Source: Acidovorax sp. DW039 (GTDB lineage: Bacteria; Pseudomonadota; Gammaproteobacteria; Burkholderiales; Burkholderiaceae_C). Taken from it: a stretch of 64,000 nucleotides of DNA. The position numbers and the translations under genes are program-made. The notes below the pieces were generated by a model. The model had not been told where the DNA came from. It worked only from the letters and a program-made list of their open reading frames with translations, and ran no database searches. Location: assembly GCF_037101375.1 (NCBI RefSeq), contig NZ_AP029019.1:4517001-4581000 (forward strand), in the 5' to 3' direction. Below are positions 52,810 to 62,287 of this stretch, one piece after another. The number at the start of each line of letters is the position of its first letter. The stretch's first letter is position 1.

Positions 52810-53874
52810 TCAACGCCCCGATGCCTCTGGCACTTCGTCTTGCGTCTGCCCCGGGTAACGCGCAAAGCGCCGCGCCTCAGGCCCGTGCACCGGGTCGCTC
52901 TCGGCCCAGGGCCAGCCGCCGAACTGGGTGCGACGGTAGTCCTGCATGGCCTGCATGATTTCCTGCTGCGTGTTCATCACGAACGGACCGTACTGCGCCA
53001 CAGGCTCGCCAATGGGTCGGCCCTGCAGCAGCAGGCATTCCACTTCGCTGGTGCCGGTGTTGACCAGCTCCCAGCTCTGCCCGGCCACGATCTCCAGCGC
53101 CGCATGGCCGGGGATGGCCTGCGGCCCCACGGTGAAACCGTTGCCCACAAAGTAGTACAGCATGCGGCGCGTGCCCTGGCCTGCGGCGGCAGGCAGCGTC
53201 CAGCGCGCACCGGGAGCCATGCGCAGCGTCCAGATGGCGACATCGCCCTCAGGCTGAGACGCCCAGGATTCGGGCGGTGGGCTCAGCGGCGCAGCAGCGC
53301 CGGGCAATGCCCCGGCCACCACGGTCACGGTGGTCAGGTGGCCGTTGGCATCGCGGTGCTCCAGGCGCGGGATGCGCTCGTTCCACAGCATGGTGAAGTG
53401 CGGCTCCACCATCTTGTTCCGGGCGGGCAGGTTCAGCCAGATCTGAAAGAGTTCGAGCGGGTTGGGCTCGGTGGCGTTGAGCAGCGGGAACATCTCCGAG
53501 TGCTGAATGCCCTTGCCCGCGGTGACCCACTGCACGTCGCCGCCGCCAAAGCGGGCGGCAGCGCCTAGCGAGTCCGCGTGGTCGATGAGTCCCTTGCGCA
53601 CCAGCGTCACCGTCTCAAAGCCCCGGTGCGGGTGGCCCGGAAAACCAGGCACGGTGTCGCCGTGGTACATGCTCCAGCCGTCCTTGCGGCTGAAGTCGCT
53701 GCCGATCTGGCGGCCTTCGAGCGACACGGCGGGTGCAAAGGCGCCGTCACCTGCCGGGTAGGCATCGTCATGGTGGGCGCAGAAAAGAAAGGGATCCATC
53801 GTGGGCCACAGCGGACCCAGGGGCTGGGCCTGCAGCACTGGGTGGGTGGCGGATGCTGGGACAGCAGATGACAT
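52810..53874 (-). CDS. Pirin-family protein (cupin)
   Basis: 354 aa from ATG 53874. The N-terminal cupin carries the pirin metal site: FPGHPHRGFETVTLV (two His) and WVTAGKGIQHSEMFP (His, Glu), followed by LFQIWLNLPA. A C-terminal pirin domain has GEPVAQYGPFVMNTQQEIMQAM. Some bacterial pirins are quercetinases and others modulate pyruvate dehydrogenase; neither can be decided here. It is somewhat longer than typical (about 290 aa) because of a variable middle segment. Confidence 0.9.
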   Translation of the reverse strand: MSSAVPASATHPVLQAQPLGPLWPTMDPFLFCAHHDDAYPAGDGAFAPAVSLEGRQIGSDFSRKDGWSMYHGDTVPGFPGHPHRGFETVTLVRKGLIDHADSLGAAARFGGGDVQWVTAGKGIQHSEMFPLLNATEPNPLELFQIWLNLPARNKMVEPHFTMLWNERIPRLEHRDANGHLTTVTVVAGALPGAAAPLSPPPESWASQPEGDVAIWTLRMAPGARWTLPAAAGQGTRRMLYYFVGNGFTVGPQAIPGHAALEIVAGQSWELVNTGTSEVECLLLQGRPIGEPVAQYGPFVMNTQQEIMQAMQDYRRTQFGGWPWAESDPVHGPEARRFARYPGQTQDEVPEASGR

Positions 53875-54302
53875 TCGGGCTCCTGGTTGGGCGCTGCAAC
53901 CCGTCGGGCAGCGGCCTAACAAATGTAGGGGCCACGCGCCAAGACAAAAGGCTGATGGATGCAACAGTGATTTTGAATGGTAGGACAGTGAAACTACGGA
54001 CAGGCGTTACAACAGAACTGCCCCTTTGGAAACGGCTGTAGCGCTTATGCAGATTGCGCAGAACACTATTAAAAACGTAGCAACCATCGTTCACGCCTGG
54101 TTGTAATTCCGGTGTAGGCCGTGTTTGTCAGCATCTGCCGCGCTGTGCCATAAAAACCCTCACGGGGCCGCCCCAGCAGAAATGGCCCGGGAGTTTGCTG
54201 GGACACAATTGAACAAAATACTAAAAATGATTGGCCGCTGCACAATGCGCGACGTTGCCAACCCGGAGTTCACACTTCCGCCCCTCGCATCTTCTGAACC
54301 CC
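53875..54302. other. Intergenic region between pirin and chemoreceptor genes
   Basis: 428 bases between divergent genes. It is AT-richer than the flanks around 53940-54110. No conserved frame, RNA or clear operator was recognised; it must contain both promoters. Confidence 0.6.
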
Positions 54303-55916
54303 ATGGACTTTCACAATCAAACCGTTACCCGCAAGCTGTTTCTGGCCTTCTCCGTACTCGTTGCCATTCTCATCGGGGTGTCAACGCTCTCCGTTGCCAG
54401 CCTCAGTGAGTCACAGCAGGATTTCGACGGATTTGTGAGCGACGAATTCAGCCGGGGAAGCCTGGCGCGGGACATTCGTGCCGCAGCGAGTTCCCGCGCC
54501 ATCTCGGCACGCAATCTGATTTTGCTCAGTGGAGCGGAGGATGTCCGCTCGGAAACCGAGGCCGTCAAGGCCGCGCACGAGCGTGTACAGGAGCGCATTG
54601 CCACGCTGAAGAAGACGCTGTCAGAGGCCAAAGATGCCTCCAGTGAAGAGCGGGCACTTTTCAGCAAGCTGGAACAGCTGGAGTCGCGCTATGGCCCGGT
54701 GGCGCTGGACATTGTGGCCAAGGCCCTTGCCGGGCAGAAGGAAGAGGCCACCGCCAAGATGAATGCGGAGTGCCAGCCTTTGCTCAAGCAACTGATTGGA
54801 ACCACCTCTGAATACACCAGGCTCATCGCCGCATCGGGGGCCCAGGAAATCAAGAAGTCTGCAGAGAAGTTCCGCACCAAGCGCCTTGAATTGATCATTG
54901 CATCGCTGCTGGCCATTGGCGCTGCCGTGCTGCTGGCAGCGCTCATCAATCGCAGCCTCATGCGCTCACTGGGGGCAGACCCGGCACAACTGCGCGCTGC
55001 CGCAGGCAGGGTGGCGTCGGGTGACCTGAGCCCGGTGGAAGGGGCGGCAGCGGCCCCTGCCAACAGTGTGCTGGCCTCCTTGGGCGACATGCAGATGGCC
55101 CTGGCAAGCATCGTCAGCCAGGTCCGTACCACCTCCACGGCGCTGGAGGCAGGCTCGCGCGAAATCGCTGCAGGCAACGTTGATCTCTCCCATCGCACGG
55201 AACAACAGGCGACCAACCTGCAGCAAAGCGCCTCTTCCATGGAAGAGATGACGGCTACCGTAAAGCACAACGCAGACACTGCCCTGCAAGCCAGCGAACT
55301 GGCGGCATCAGCCCGCTCAGCCGCTACCAACGGCGGCGCAGTGGTGGAGCAAGTGGTGGTCACCATGACGGACATAACCGCCAGCTCTCGCAAGATCGCT
55401 GACATCATCAGCGTCATTGATGGCATCGCGTTCCAGACCAATATCCTGGCGCTGAACGCCGCCGTGGAGGCCGCCCGAGCAGGTGAGCAAGGCCGCGGCT
55501 TTGCCGTGGTGGCCGGGGAAGTGCGCACACTGGCCCAGCGCAGTGCAGAAGCCGCGAAGGAAATCAAGGCGCTCATTGAAGCCAGCGTCTCCAAGGTCGA
55601 GGCCGGATCCGCCCTGGTCAACTCCGCAGGCAGTGCAATGACCGAAATCGTCGACGAGGTGAGACGTGTGGCGGACCTGATCGGTGAGATCAGTGCAGCA
55701 ACCCGAGAGCAATCCACCACCATCGGGCACATTGGCTCATCCGTGGCAGAACTGGACCAGAGCACGCAGCAGAACGCAGCGCTGGTAGAGCAAATGGCAT
55801 CGGCTGCACAGAACCTCAACCATCAGGCGCAAGGGCTGGTGGACTCGGTCGCACTGTTCCGGCTCGCCCCTGACGCAACAAGACCTTCTGTGCCACGCCT
55901 TGCATCGGCACGCTGA
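54303..55916 (+). CDS. Methyl-accepting chemotaxis protein
   Basis: 537 aa from ATG 54303. TM1 (about 11-31), a helical periplasmic ligand-binding domain of the 4HB type (about 32-195), TM2 (about 199-219), a HAMP region and the cytoplasmic signalling domain. The kinase-control tip is [20 protein letters not shown] and [20 protein letters not shown], with methylation helices on both sides ([19 protein letters not shown]). No C-terminal CheR-docking pentapeptide (NWETF type) is seen. The gene is isolated from che genes; the ligand is unknown. Confidence 0.95.
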   Translation: MDFHNQTVTRKLFLAFSVLVAILIGVSTLSVASLSESQQDFDGFVSDEFSRGSLARDIRAAASSRAISARNLILLSGAEDVRSETEAVKAAHERVQERIATLKKTLSEAKDASSEERALFSKLEQLESRYGPVALDIVAKALAGQKEEATAKMNAECQPLLKQLIGTTSEYTRLIAASGAQEIKKSAEKFRTKRLELIIASLLAIGAAVLLAALINRSLMRSLGADPAQLRAAAGRVASGDLSPVEGAAAAPANSVLASLGDMQMALASIVSQVRTTSTALEAGSREIAAGNVDLSHRTEQQATNLQQSASSMEEMTATVKHNADTALQASELAASARSAATNGGAVVEQVVVTMTDITASSRKIADIISVIDGIAFQTNILALNAAVEAARAGEQGRGFAVVAGEVRTLAQRSAEAAKEIKALIEASVSKVEAGSALVNSAGSAMTEIVDEVRRVADLIGEISAATREQSTTIGHIGSSVAELDQSTQQNAALVEQMASAAQNLNHQAQGLVDSVALFRLAPDATRPSVPRLASAR

Positions 55917-55985
55917 ACTGGGCACTCTCCCTGAGCGGGGGCGCCAAGCTCCTGAAAGTGTGGCTAAAGAGATCTTTGAGGCGCG

Positions 55986-56354
55986 CTACACCGGCGGCTC
56001 CAGCATCACCTCCAGTTGCGGGGCATCCACCAGATCGGGGCGGTCGGCACCGCCCAGGTCTTCCAGCGCGGTGAACTGCCCATCCAGAAACAGAAAACTC
56101 ACCATGGCTGCCACATGGGCCAGTGCGGCCTCGGGGGTGGCAAAGTCGCTGCCGGTGGTTTTGTCGCCATCCAGCAGGTAGGAATACTGCCCGTCTGCAC
56201 CGCGTGTGATCTCACCCAGGTCGATGAGCTTTTGCTTCACGTTGGTGGCGTACACGCGCCCTCGCAGGGCGTACAGGACAAAGGGCACACCATGGGCTGA
56301 AGCTGGCGCAGGGTTGGGCGCGGGAGAGGTGGGGGCAGTGGAGGAAGCACTCAC
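55986..56354 (-). CDS. Conserved hypothetical protein
   Basis: 122 aa. An Ala/Ser/Pro-rich N-terminus (about 1-22) leads to a small domain with VLYALRGRVYATNVKQKLID, DGQYSYLLDGDKTTGSDFAT and an acidic C-terminus (ALEDLGGADRPDLVDAPQLE). No signal peptide, no catalytic motif and no recognised family. It may share a transcript with the SDR gene 67 bases upstream. Confidence 0.6.
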   Translation of the reverse strand: MSASSTAPTSPAPNPAPASAHGVPFVLYALRGRVYATNVKQKLIDLGEITRGADGQYSYLLDGDKTTGSDFATPEAALAHVAAMVSFLFLDGQFTALEDLGGADRPDLVDAPQLEVMLEPPV

Positions 56355-56421
56355 GGATGAACTCCTGGCGGTAGTTGCAGAACCTGCAAGGGGAGCAGAG
56401 AGGGGCAGTGGCCTCAGTTCG

Positions 56422-57459
56422 TCAACGCGAGGTACGGCCGGGTTCGGGCTGGCGGGCGGCCCAGATGCCTAGCGCCAAACCCACCACGCCAAACACGGCC
56501 ACCCGGGCTGCTGCGCTGCGATGGGCCTTGCGCTGACCGCCATCCATGCCTGTGCCCCGCGACGGGGCAAACAGGTTGCCCTGCGATGGCGCTACGGGCC
56601 GCGCGCTGTGCAATGCGCGCTCCGTTACCCAACGCATGACGCCACCGAGCCAATGCGGTGCCAGCGCATGCATCAGGCGGCCCGGGCGTGCACCCAGGCC
56701 CATCCAGGTGATGGGGCGCGGCTTCTCGGCCACAGAGACGATGGAGGCTGCCACCGCTTGCGGGTCAAGCAAAGGAATGCGCGGCTGCAGATTGCGGCCG
56801 GTGTAGTTGGCACCGTGCGAGAGGCCGGGCGAATCGACAAACGTGGGAGCGATGTCGCAGACATGCACCTCGGGCAGGTCGGAGACCTCGGCGCGCAGCG
56901 CTGCCGACAGGCCGCGCAGACCGAATTTGCTGGCGGTGTAGGCCGCAGCGTACGGTGAGGGGACCCAGCCCCCCATCGAGATCATGTTGATGAGCACACC
57001 CCGCCCACGTTGGCGAAAGTGGCGCAGGGCCGCGTGGGCACCGTACAGGTGACCGAGCAGGTTGGCCTCTACCACCCGCCGGTGCGCGGGCAGGGGCGTC
57101 TTGTCGAACCGCCCCACGGCCCCCACGCCCACACCGTTGACCCACACATCAATGCGCCCGAAGTGGCTCAGCGCGGTGTCGGCCAGACGCTGCACTGCAT
57201 CTGCATCAGTGACGTCGGTAGGCACCCCCAGCGCTGCGCTGGCCCCTGCCTTGCGGCAGGCCAAAGCCACGGGTGCGAGAGTGTCGGGGTTGCGGGCGGC
57301 AAGCACCACGCTGGCACCTTTGCGGGCAAAGGCCAGTGCGGTGGCCTGCCCGATGCCGCTGGAGGCGCCAGTGACCACCACAACTTGCACGCCCGCAGGG
57401 GCCATGCCGGGGGGGGTGGTGGTGCTGGTGAGAGGGGGATGAGAAGAAGTCAGAGCCAT
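56422..57459 (-). CDS. Short-chain dehydrogenase/reductase with C-terminal membrane segment
   Basis: 345 aa from ATG 57459. Cofactor motif VVVTGASSGIGQATALAFAR, NGVG near residue 110, catalytic Ser in INMISMGGW and YAAAYTASK (Tyr and Lys). After the classical SDR domain (about 270 aa) comes a tail with MGLGARPGRLMHALAPHWLG and a final hydrophobic helix VAVFGVVGLALGIWAA, so the protein may be membrane-attached. The substrate is unknown. ATG 57459 gives a Thr/Pro-rich N-terminal extension. Confidence 0.9.
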   Translation of the reverse strand: MALTSSHPPLTSTTTPPGMAPAGVQVVVVTGASSGIGQATALAFARKGASVVLAARNPDTLAPVALACRKAGASAALGVPTDVTDADAVQRLADTALSHFGRIDVWVNGVGVGAVGRFDKTPLPAHRRVVEANLLGHLYGAHAALRHFRQRGRGVLINMISMGGWVPSPYAAAYTASKFGLRGLSAALRAEVSDLPEVHVCDIAPTFVDSPGLSHGANYTGRNLQPRIPLLDPQAVAASIVSVAEKPRPITWMGLGARPGRLMHALAPHWLGGVMRWVTERALHSARPVAPSQGNLFAPSRGTGMDGGQRKAHRSAAARVAVFGVVGLALGIWAARQPEPGRTSR

Positions 57460-57643
57460 GGGTGCAAACACAAAGTCAGGCAAAACCGGCTGCGGCACTG
57501 AGGTGACTTTGGGTAGTCACCCCGCAGCAGCCCATGGCTGTTTGTAAGGCGCAGTGCACTGCGCAGGTGTAGGACGGAGCCCGCAATGCGCGCCGCCCCG
57601 TGTCCTGCACGGTGCAGTGGGCTCACGCGCCCCGCGTGCGCGA

Positions 57644-58231
57644 TCAGCCGGGTTTGCGCACAAAGGCGACCTGCAGGCCTTTGTCCGTCACGGTGATGGG
57701 GCCGGGCTCCAGGCCCAGGCCGTCAAACACGGCGGTGTCTTGCGGGCGCAGCTGGTGCAGCACCACCTCGCGCAGGGATTGTTCGGCCAGGGCCGGAGCG
57801 TAGGCGTTGAGCAGTTCGTTGGCGGCGGGCTTGAGCCCTGCCAGTTCCAGCCGCCCCAGCCGTATCTGGTGGGCGCGCAGCGTGCGGTCGCTGGCTTCGT
57901 AGCGCAGCGCAAACTCCACATCAAACGAACCCGGGTGGCTGCGCCGCAGGGCGGGGCCTGCGGCCTCAACCTCCATGGTGGCGCCCAGCCGGTTCACTGA
58001 AGGCAGCATGCGCAGGCGGGGGGCCTGCAGGGTCAGGTCTACCATGCCAGCCAGGGGCACGCTGCGGGGAAACTTGTGTGCCACCATGTCCTGCAGCTGC
58101 TCGGCAGACACGGTGTAGCTGGGCTGCGCATGGGCCGTGCCCGCCATCAACGCCAAGGCCCCTGACGCGATGAGGCCATAACCCAGCGTGCGTTGAATCC
58201 AGTCGCGGCGGCGAAAACGGTGTGCGTGCAT
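57644..58231 (-). CDS. DUF1439-family exported protein
   Basis: 195 aa. A signal peptide (RTLGYGLIASGALALMAGTA, cleavage after AHA near residue 35) precedes a domain with YTVSAEQLQDMVAHKFPRSV, VDLTLQAPRLRMLPSVNRLG and LREVVLHQLRPQDTAVFDGL, typical of DUF1439 (YceB-like) proteins. Many members are lipoproteins, but no lipobox Cys is present here. The function of the family is unknown; its fold resembles lipid-binding beta-rich proteins. Confidence 0.82.
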   Translation of the reverse strand: MHAHRFRRRDWIQRTLGYGLIASGALALMAGTAHAQPSYTVSAEQLQDMVAHKFPRSVPLAGMVDLTLQAPRLRMLPSVNRLGATMEVEAAGPALRRSHPGSFDVEFALRYEASDRTLRAHQIRLGRLELAGLKPAANELLNAYAPALAEQSLREVVLHQLRPQDTAVFDGLGLEPGPITVTDKGLQVAFVRKPG

Positions 58232-58334
58232 CAGAGGCTCCTGGTCAGCTCAAAACAGGTGATGTCAGATGCACCCCGCGCCAAAAGGTGCCCGAGACAG
58301 GGGCAGTTGGCCCCAAAGAAACCATGCTCTCGCC

Positions 58335-58586
58335 TCAACGCCCCACCACAGACCAGCCCGCGTGCTGGTTGTTCTTGTCGTTCTCGTATTCCCAGGCGGT
58401 GCCGCAGCGGTCACACACATAGCGTGTGAAGGTGACGGTGCCCTGAGGCCGGTCTTCCTTGCGGTTGCCGCGCTGCACCAGTTCGGCGTGGCCAGGGGCC
58501 TTGCGCCAGTTGCGCTGGATGCCCTGGCAGGGCTCGCACAGCGTCATGGGTTGCAGCTCACGTTGGCGGGCCAGGTCTTTGGTCAT
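58335..58586 (-). CDS. Small zinc-ribbon-like protein
   Basis: 83 aa from ATG 58586 (MTKDLARQRELQPMTLCEPC). Two CxxC pairs (CEPC and CDRC, about 40 residues apart) suggest a zinc ribbon: TRYVCDRCGTAWEYENDKN. No catalytic domain and no family name recognised. The longer frame to 58847 overlaps the divergent DNA glycosylase gene and is not supported. Confidence 0.72.
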   Translation of the reverse strand: MTKDLARQRELQPMTLCEPCQGIQRNWRKAPGHAELVQRGNRKEDRPQGTVTFTRYVCDRCGTAWEYENDKNNQHAGWSVVGR

Positions 58587-58810
58587 GGGTGGTCTTTCAG
58601 AAGAATTCTTGGCCGGAGAGTCTGCTCGAAAGCACGTGGATAAAGCGCAACCAGCTATCAAAACAGAAGCATTTGCACGCACCGCGAGGCTCACATCATC
58701 CAACACGGCATCCAACGGCAAGGGGGTTGAGCCGCGCTCAGGCCACATGCACACAGTGGAAGTGGGGGCGTGATTGTGCCTGACCCGCACCCGCCCACGC
58801 TCCCGATACC

Positions 58811-59569
58811 ATGCGGCCCATGCCTGCCTCTGCTGATCCTGATGCATCCGGAGTTCCGCTTCGCCCCGCCGTGGTGGACTTCAACGCCCCCGCCCATGAG
58901 GTGGCCCGACGGCTGATTGGGCTGACGCTGCTCGTCGACGGCGTGGGCGGGCGAATTGTGGAAACCGAGGCCTATGACCAGAGCGATCCGGCGTCGCACA
59001 CCTTTGGTGGGCTGACTGCGCGCAACGCCGCCATGTTTGGCCCGCCCGGCAGGGCTTATGTGTACCGCTCCTACGGACTGCACTGGTGCGTGAACACCGT
59101 ATGCTGCGAGAGGGGCCATGGCGCGGGCGTGCTGCTGCGCGCGCTGGAACCCACGCATGGCCTGGACACCATGCGCCAGCGCCGTGGGGTGCAGGATGCG
59201 CGCCTGCTGTGCGCAGGGCCGGGCAGGCTGGCCCAGGCGCTGGGCATTGACGCACGCCACAACCACCAGCCGCTGCAAGAGCCCCCCTTCGCCCTGCTGG
59301 AACCGGAGACGGGGCTGCCACCCTCCATCACTGTGGTGGCTGGCCCGCGCATCGGCATCTCCAAAGCCGTGGACGTGCCCTGGCGCTTTGGCCTGCAGGG
59401 ATCGCGCTATCTGAGCCGCGGCTTTGGTGCCGTGACCCCAAAAAAAAAGCCGCATCGACATGAGCGATGCGGCTTTTGCATGGGGGCTTGCACAAGGTGC
59501 ATGGCACCTTGCGCTGCGAGAACCGGTTACTTGTCCAGCTCTGCGGCCAGCATGTCCCAGCTGGGGTAA
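58811..59569 (+). CDS. 3-methyladenine DNA glycosylase (AAG/MPG family) with abnormal C-terminus
   Basis: 252 aa. Base-excision glycosylase removing alkylated purines. Catalytic Glu in IVETEAYDQSDPASH (about 49-63), DNA-intercalating Tyr region RAYVYRSYGLHWCVN, purine pocket LLCAGPGRLAQALGI and the end of the fold GSRYLSRGF (197-205). Normal family members end about here. This frame instead runs through nine A and a terminator hairpin, adding roughly 45 residues rich in Cys (HERCGFCMGACTRC) that are antisense to the convergent gene's 3' end. Loss of the original stop or a frameshift in the A-run is likely. Confidence 0.88.
   Translation: MRPMPASADPDASGVPLRPAVVDFNAPAHEVARRLIGLTLLVDGVGGRIVETEAYDQSDPASHTFGGLTARNAAMFGPPGRAYVYRSYGLHWCVNTVCCERGHGAGVLLRALEPTHGLDTMRQRRGVQDARLLCAGPGRLAQALGIDARHNHQPLQEPPFALLEPETGLPPSITVVAGPRIGISKAVDVPWRFGLQGSRYLSRGFGAVTPKKKPHRHERCGFCMGACTRCMAPCAARTGYLSSSAASMSQLG
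59440..59477 (-). terminator. Strong terminator overlapping the glycosylase 3' end
   Basis: AAAAGCCGCATCG (59445-59457) and CGATGCGGCTTTT (59465-59477) form a 13-bp stem. On the minus strand it is followed by a T-run (A-run 59440-59448). It serves the small exported protein gene at 59527-59943, and possibly both strands. Confidence 0.9.
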
Positions 59570-59943
59570 GAGCTTTCGTCCAGGGTGATGACGCCCTTGC
59601 CTGCCGCAAACTTGAAGGCCGTGGTGCCTGTGCGTGCGTACTCCAGGGTCTTGAGCTTGCACACAGCGGCCTTGGAAGGCGCGTCGTTGCAGTAGCGGGG
59701 GGCGTTGTCGATGATGGTGCCCGCCGAGTAGCGCACCTGGCGCAGATGGTCCACGGTCTGGAAGCTGTCTTGCTTGACGTTGACCTTCACATCGCAGCCG
59801 CACGACTGCTTGAGCGTGGTGGTGGCGGTTTTCAGGGCAGGTTCGACTTCAGCGGTGTAAAAGTCCCGCTCAGCCTTGCCTGCATGGGCCACGGTGACAC
59901 AAGCCAGCGACAAGGCGGCAATCCAGAGCACATTCTTCTTCAC
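59527..59943 (-). CDS. Small exported hypothetical protein
   Basis: 138 aa from GTG 59943, preceded by AAAAAAGGAAAAACC. The signal peptide KKNVLWIAALSLACVTVAHA is followed by a mature domain of about 117 residues. It contains TTLKQSCGCDVKVNVKQDSF, YCNDAPSKAAVCKLKTLEYA, giving four Cys that may form two disulfides. No family was recognised. Longer frames upstream to 60111 lack a start signal. A strong terminator follows. Confidence 0.75.
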   Translation of the reverse strand: MKKNVLWIAALSLACVTVAHAGKAERDFYTAEVEPALKTATTTLKQSCGCDVKVNVKQDSFQTVDHLRQVRYSAGTIIDNAPRYCNDAPSKAAVCKLKTLEYARTGTTAFKFAAGKGVITLDESSYPSWDMLAAELDK

Positions 59944-60183
59944 GGTTTTTCCTTTTTTAAGACGGTGCTTCAGGTCCAGCGCACCCCTCCCAGGTGAGCC
60001 AAGCTCCACAGCGTTGCAGGAGCGTTGAAGCGCTGCGGATTGTGCCCACGAGAGGCCCGCAAAAACGTCACCAGTTGCAACCACAGCGCATGGCGCTGTG
60101 CAATCCGTCACTGAACCGCCGGGAATGTGTGCCGGACCTCTTTGTTGCGCAGTGGATGTCCAGCTAATGCCTGCAAAAAGGGG

Positions 60184-61014
60184 CTAGCTCTTCCCAAGTG
60201 CCTCACGCAATTGCAGGTGCGCATCCCCCTCCCAGTCCGGCGGCAGCTGGTGCTTGGCCTGCAGGTAGTGGTGGGTGAACACGTCCAGGTAAGCCTGCAG
60301 CACCTGCGCGGCCTGCGGCTCGCCCGCCAGGTCCAGGCACAGGCCCGCCACTTCGGCGGTGCAGAAGTGGTCGTCCCGGCGCGAGCGGCGCAGCTGGTAG
60401 CGCGAGATCTGCTCGGGCTGCAGGCTCAGCACCGGAAAGCGGTCCAGGTACGGGCTCTTGCGGAACATCTTGCGCGCCTCGGGCCAGGTGGCGTCGAGCA
60501 GGATGAAGAGAGGGCGCTTGCCATTAGCGGTGTCCGCATCTGGCTCAGCGACCTCCGTCACCACCCGCGCAGGCTCCACAAACTCGCCCGGAAACACCAC
60601 ATAGGGCTGCCACTGCGGATCGGCCAGCAGTGCGATCAGGCCCGGATCTACCTCGGTGCGAGCCCAGCCAAAGGCAAAGGTGTCTGGCACCACATCGGCA
60701 ATCAGCCAGCCGGTGTTGCTGGGCTTGAGGGGTTCGATGTCGGCCATCAGCAGGCATACCCCAGCGCGCGTGGGCATCACCGGCTGCAGGCTGCACAGGC
60801 AGTGGCTGGGCACCAGGCGGCAGCCGGGGCAGCGCTCGCCGCGCGGGCCGCCCCGGGCCAGAAAGGGTTTGGCACTGCGGGCAAGGCGTGCGGTGCGCAG
60901 GCGCGATACGGCATGGGGTGCCCGGGGCGGCGTTTGGGGTGTATGGGGCGTATGAGGCACCTCGGGCGCAACGGGTGCAGGGCCAGAGTCCGCTGCGTGT
61001 TCAGCCACCCACAT
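60184..61014 (-). CDS. DTW-domain tRNA-uridine aminocarboxypropyltransferase (TapT-like)
   Basis: 276 aa from ATG 61014. A zinc-binding N-terminal Cys set (ERCPGCRLVPSHCLCSLQPV) is followed by TSRL-type segment TRAGVCLLMADIEPLKPSNT and the DTW motif LFILLDATWPEARKMFRKS. TapT transfers the 3-amino-3-carboxypropyl group of SAM to uridine 47 in the tRNA variable loop. The gene overlaps the upstream methyltransferase gene by 14 bases. The DTW motif is intact (Asp-Ala-Thr-Trp). Confidence 0.9.
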   Translation of the reverse strand: MWVAEHAADSGPAPVAPEVPHTPHTPQTPPRAPHAVSRLRTARLARSAKPFLARGGPRGERCPGCRLVPSHCLCSLQPVMPTRAGVCLLMADIEPLKPSNTGWLIADVVPDTFAFGWARTEVDPGLIALLADPQWQPYVVFPGEFVEPARVVTEVAEPDADTANGKRPLFILLDATWPEARKMFRKSPYLDRFPVLSLQPEQISRYQLRRSRRDDHFCTAEVAGLCLDLAGEPQAAQVLQAYLDVFTHHYLQAKHQLPPDWEGDAHLQLREALGKS

Positions 61015-61606
61015 GCTCCAGCGCGAACATGGGCACCTCGGCCTCGCGGCTGAGCCACACGCCGCCGCCCACTTCCACAAAGCCCTGGCGCAGGCCGCGC
61101 CGGTACAGCTCGGCACGGTGGCGGAACACGCGGTTGTCCGTCAGGTCTTCGTCGATGATGTCCTGCTCATAGTCCTCGCGCGAGACGGCCTCCACATACA
61201 GCGCGCCTTTGGAGAGGCGGCCCAGGTTGTGCAGCGCGGCTTTCAGGTCGCTCGGGTTCAGGTAGGGCAGCACGCCCTGGCAGATCACTAGGTCAAACGG
61301 CGCACTGGCCGCATAGTCCACCACCGAGCCCTGCTGCCAGCCAAAGCGTTCGCACAGGTAGGGGCTGAACTCCACCCCCTGGTAGCTGGCCCCCGGAAAA
61401 TGCTGCTCGATGATGCCCTTCCACAAACCAATGCCACAGCCCACGTCCAGCACGCGCTGCACCGGCACGCGCAGGTACTTGAGGTAGCTGCTCACAAACG
61501 TGCCCAGGCGCTCCATGTGCTGCGGGTCTACCACGCTGGTTTTCTTGTCGAAGTAAAAGCGCTGGTAGTAGGCCTCGTCAAACAGGGTGGCACTGGCGGA
61601 TTGCAT
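61001..61606 (-). CDS. Class I SAM-dependent methyltransferase
   Basis: 201 aa. SAM-binding motif I VLDVGCGIGLWKGIIE (52-67), motif II region YQGVEFSPYLCERFG and motif IV FDLVICQGVLPYLNP. The N-terminal part contains YYQRFYFDKKTSVVDPQHME. Substrate unknown; small-molecule or tRNA methylation are both possible. It is transcribed with the DTW-domain gene, which may hint at RNA modification, but this is weak. Confidence 0.87.
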   Translation of the reverse strand: MQSASATLFDEAYYQRFYFDKKTSVVDPQHMERLGTFVSSYLKYLRVPVQRVLDVGCGIGLWKGIIEQHFPGASYQGVEFSPYLCERFGWQQGSVVDYAASAPFDLVICQGVLPYLNPSDLKAALHNLGRLSKGALYVEAVSREDYEQDIIDEDLTDNRVFRHRAELYRRGLRQGFVEVGGGVWLSREAEVPMFALEHVGG

Positions 61607-61638
61607 GCAGGGGGTCTTCCTCGGGAGATTTCAATGAA

Positions 61639-61679
61639 AAGAGCTTCCAGCGCTCACACATCAAGCGCGGGAAGCTCTT
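61639..61679. repeat. Palindromic repeat (family B related)
   Basis: AAGAGCTTCCAGCGCT (61639-61654) and AGCGCGGGAAGCTCTT (61664-61679) form a 16-base imperfect stem, followed on the plus strand by AAAAATATAGCAAATATTGC. It lies between the VOC and methyltransferase genes and may also terminate transcription. Confidence 0.65.
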
Positions 61680-61717
61680 AAAAATATAGCAAATATTGCT
61701 TCAGCAGACTGGCGGCT

Positions 61718-62098
61718 TCAGGCTTTCGGGCGGTGCAGCACGCACAGCTTGTTGCCGTCAGGGTCGCGCAGATAGGCCAGGTACAGCTTGCCGCCAGGGC
61801 CTTCGCGATAGCCGGGTGGGTCTTCGCAGGTCACGCCGCCGTTGGCCACGCCAGCGGCGTGCCAGGCATCGGCCTGCTCGGGCGACTCGGCCAGAAAGCC
61901 GGTGGTTGCGCCGTTGCCGTGTGTGGCGGGCTCACCATTGATGGGGGTGGTGATGCAGAACGTGCCTGTGGGGCTGCGGTAAAAGTAGCGGTTCTTGTTG
62001 GCCACGCCTGCGGGCACGCCCAGCGTGCCGAGGACGGCGTCATAAAACTTCTTGGACACTTCCAGGTTGTTCACACCCAGCATCACATGACTGAACAT
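61718..62098 (-). CDS. VOC-superfamily protein (glyoxalase/bleomycin-resistance fold)
   Basis: 126 aa from ATG 62098 (MFSHVMLGVNNLEVSKKFYD). Two beta-alpha-beta-beta-beta modules: HVMLGVNNLEVSKKFYDAVL carries the first metal-ligand His, and LYLAYLRDPDGNKLCVLHRP the C-terminal module, where the usual Glu ligand is not obvious. Members include glyoxalases and extradiol dioxygenases; this small subgroup is uncharacterised. The upstream frame to 62221 is not coding. Confidence 0.87.
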   Translation of the reverse strand: MFSHVMLGVNNLEVSKKFYDAVLGTLGVPAGVANKNRYFYRSPTGTFCITTPINGEPATHGNGATTGFLAESPEQADAWHAAGVANGGVTCEDPPGYREGPGGKLYLAYLRDPDGNKLCVLHRPKA

Positions 62099-62180
62099 AC
62101 AGCGGTTCCTTGATGGCTTTGAGCACCCTTGCGGGCTGGTCACAGAGGAGCGCCCACGGTGGCCGCGCTCCCCAAACGAC

Positions 62181-62210
62181 AAATCCCCCAGGCCCGGGCC
62201 GGGGGGATTT
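62181..62210 (-). terminator. Hairpin downstream of the split transketolase genes
   Basis: AAATCCCCC (62181-62189) and GGGGGATTT (62202-62210) form a 9-bp stem around a GC-rich loop, about 80 bases past the transketolase C-terminal subunit stop. The poly-T tail is poor. Confidence 0.5.
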
Positions 62211-62287
62211 GCGCGGCGCATGTGCGCGCCGACCTTGCGATGGTAAACGCGGCAGCAGGGGCCTGCCGCCGGGTGCTCAACAGCCCG

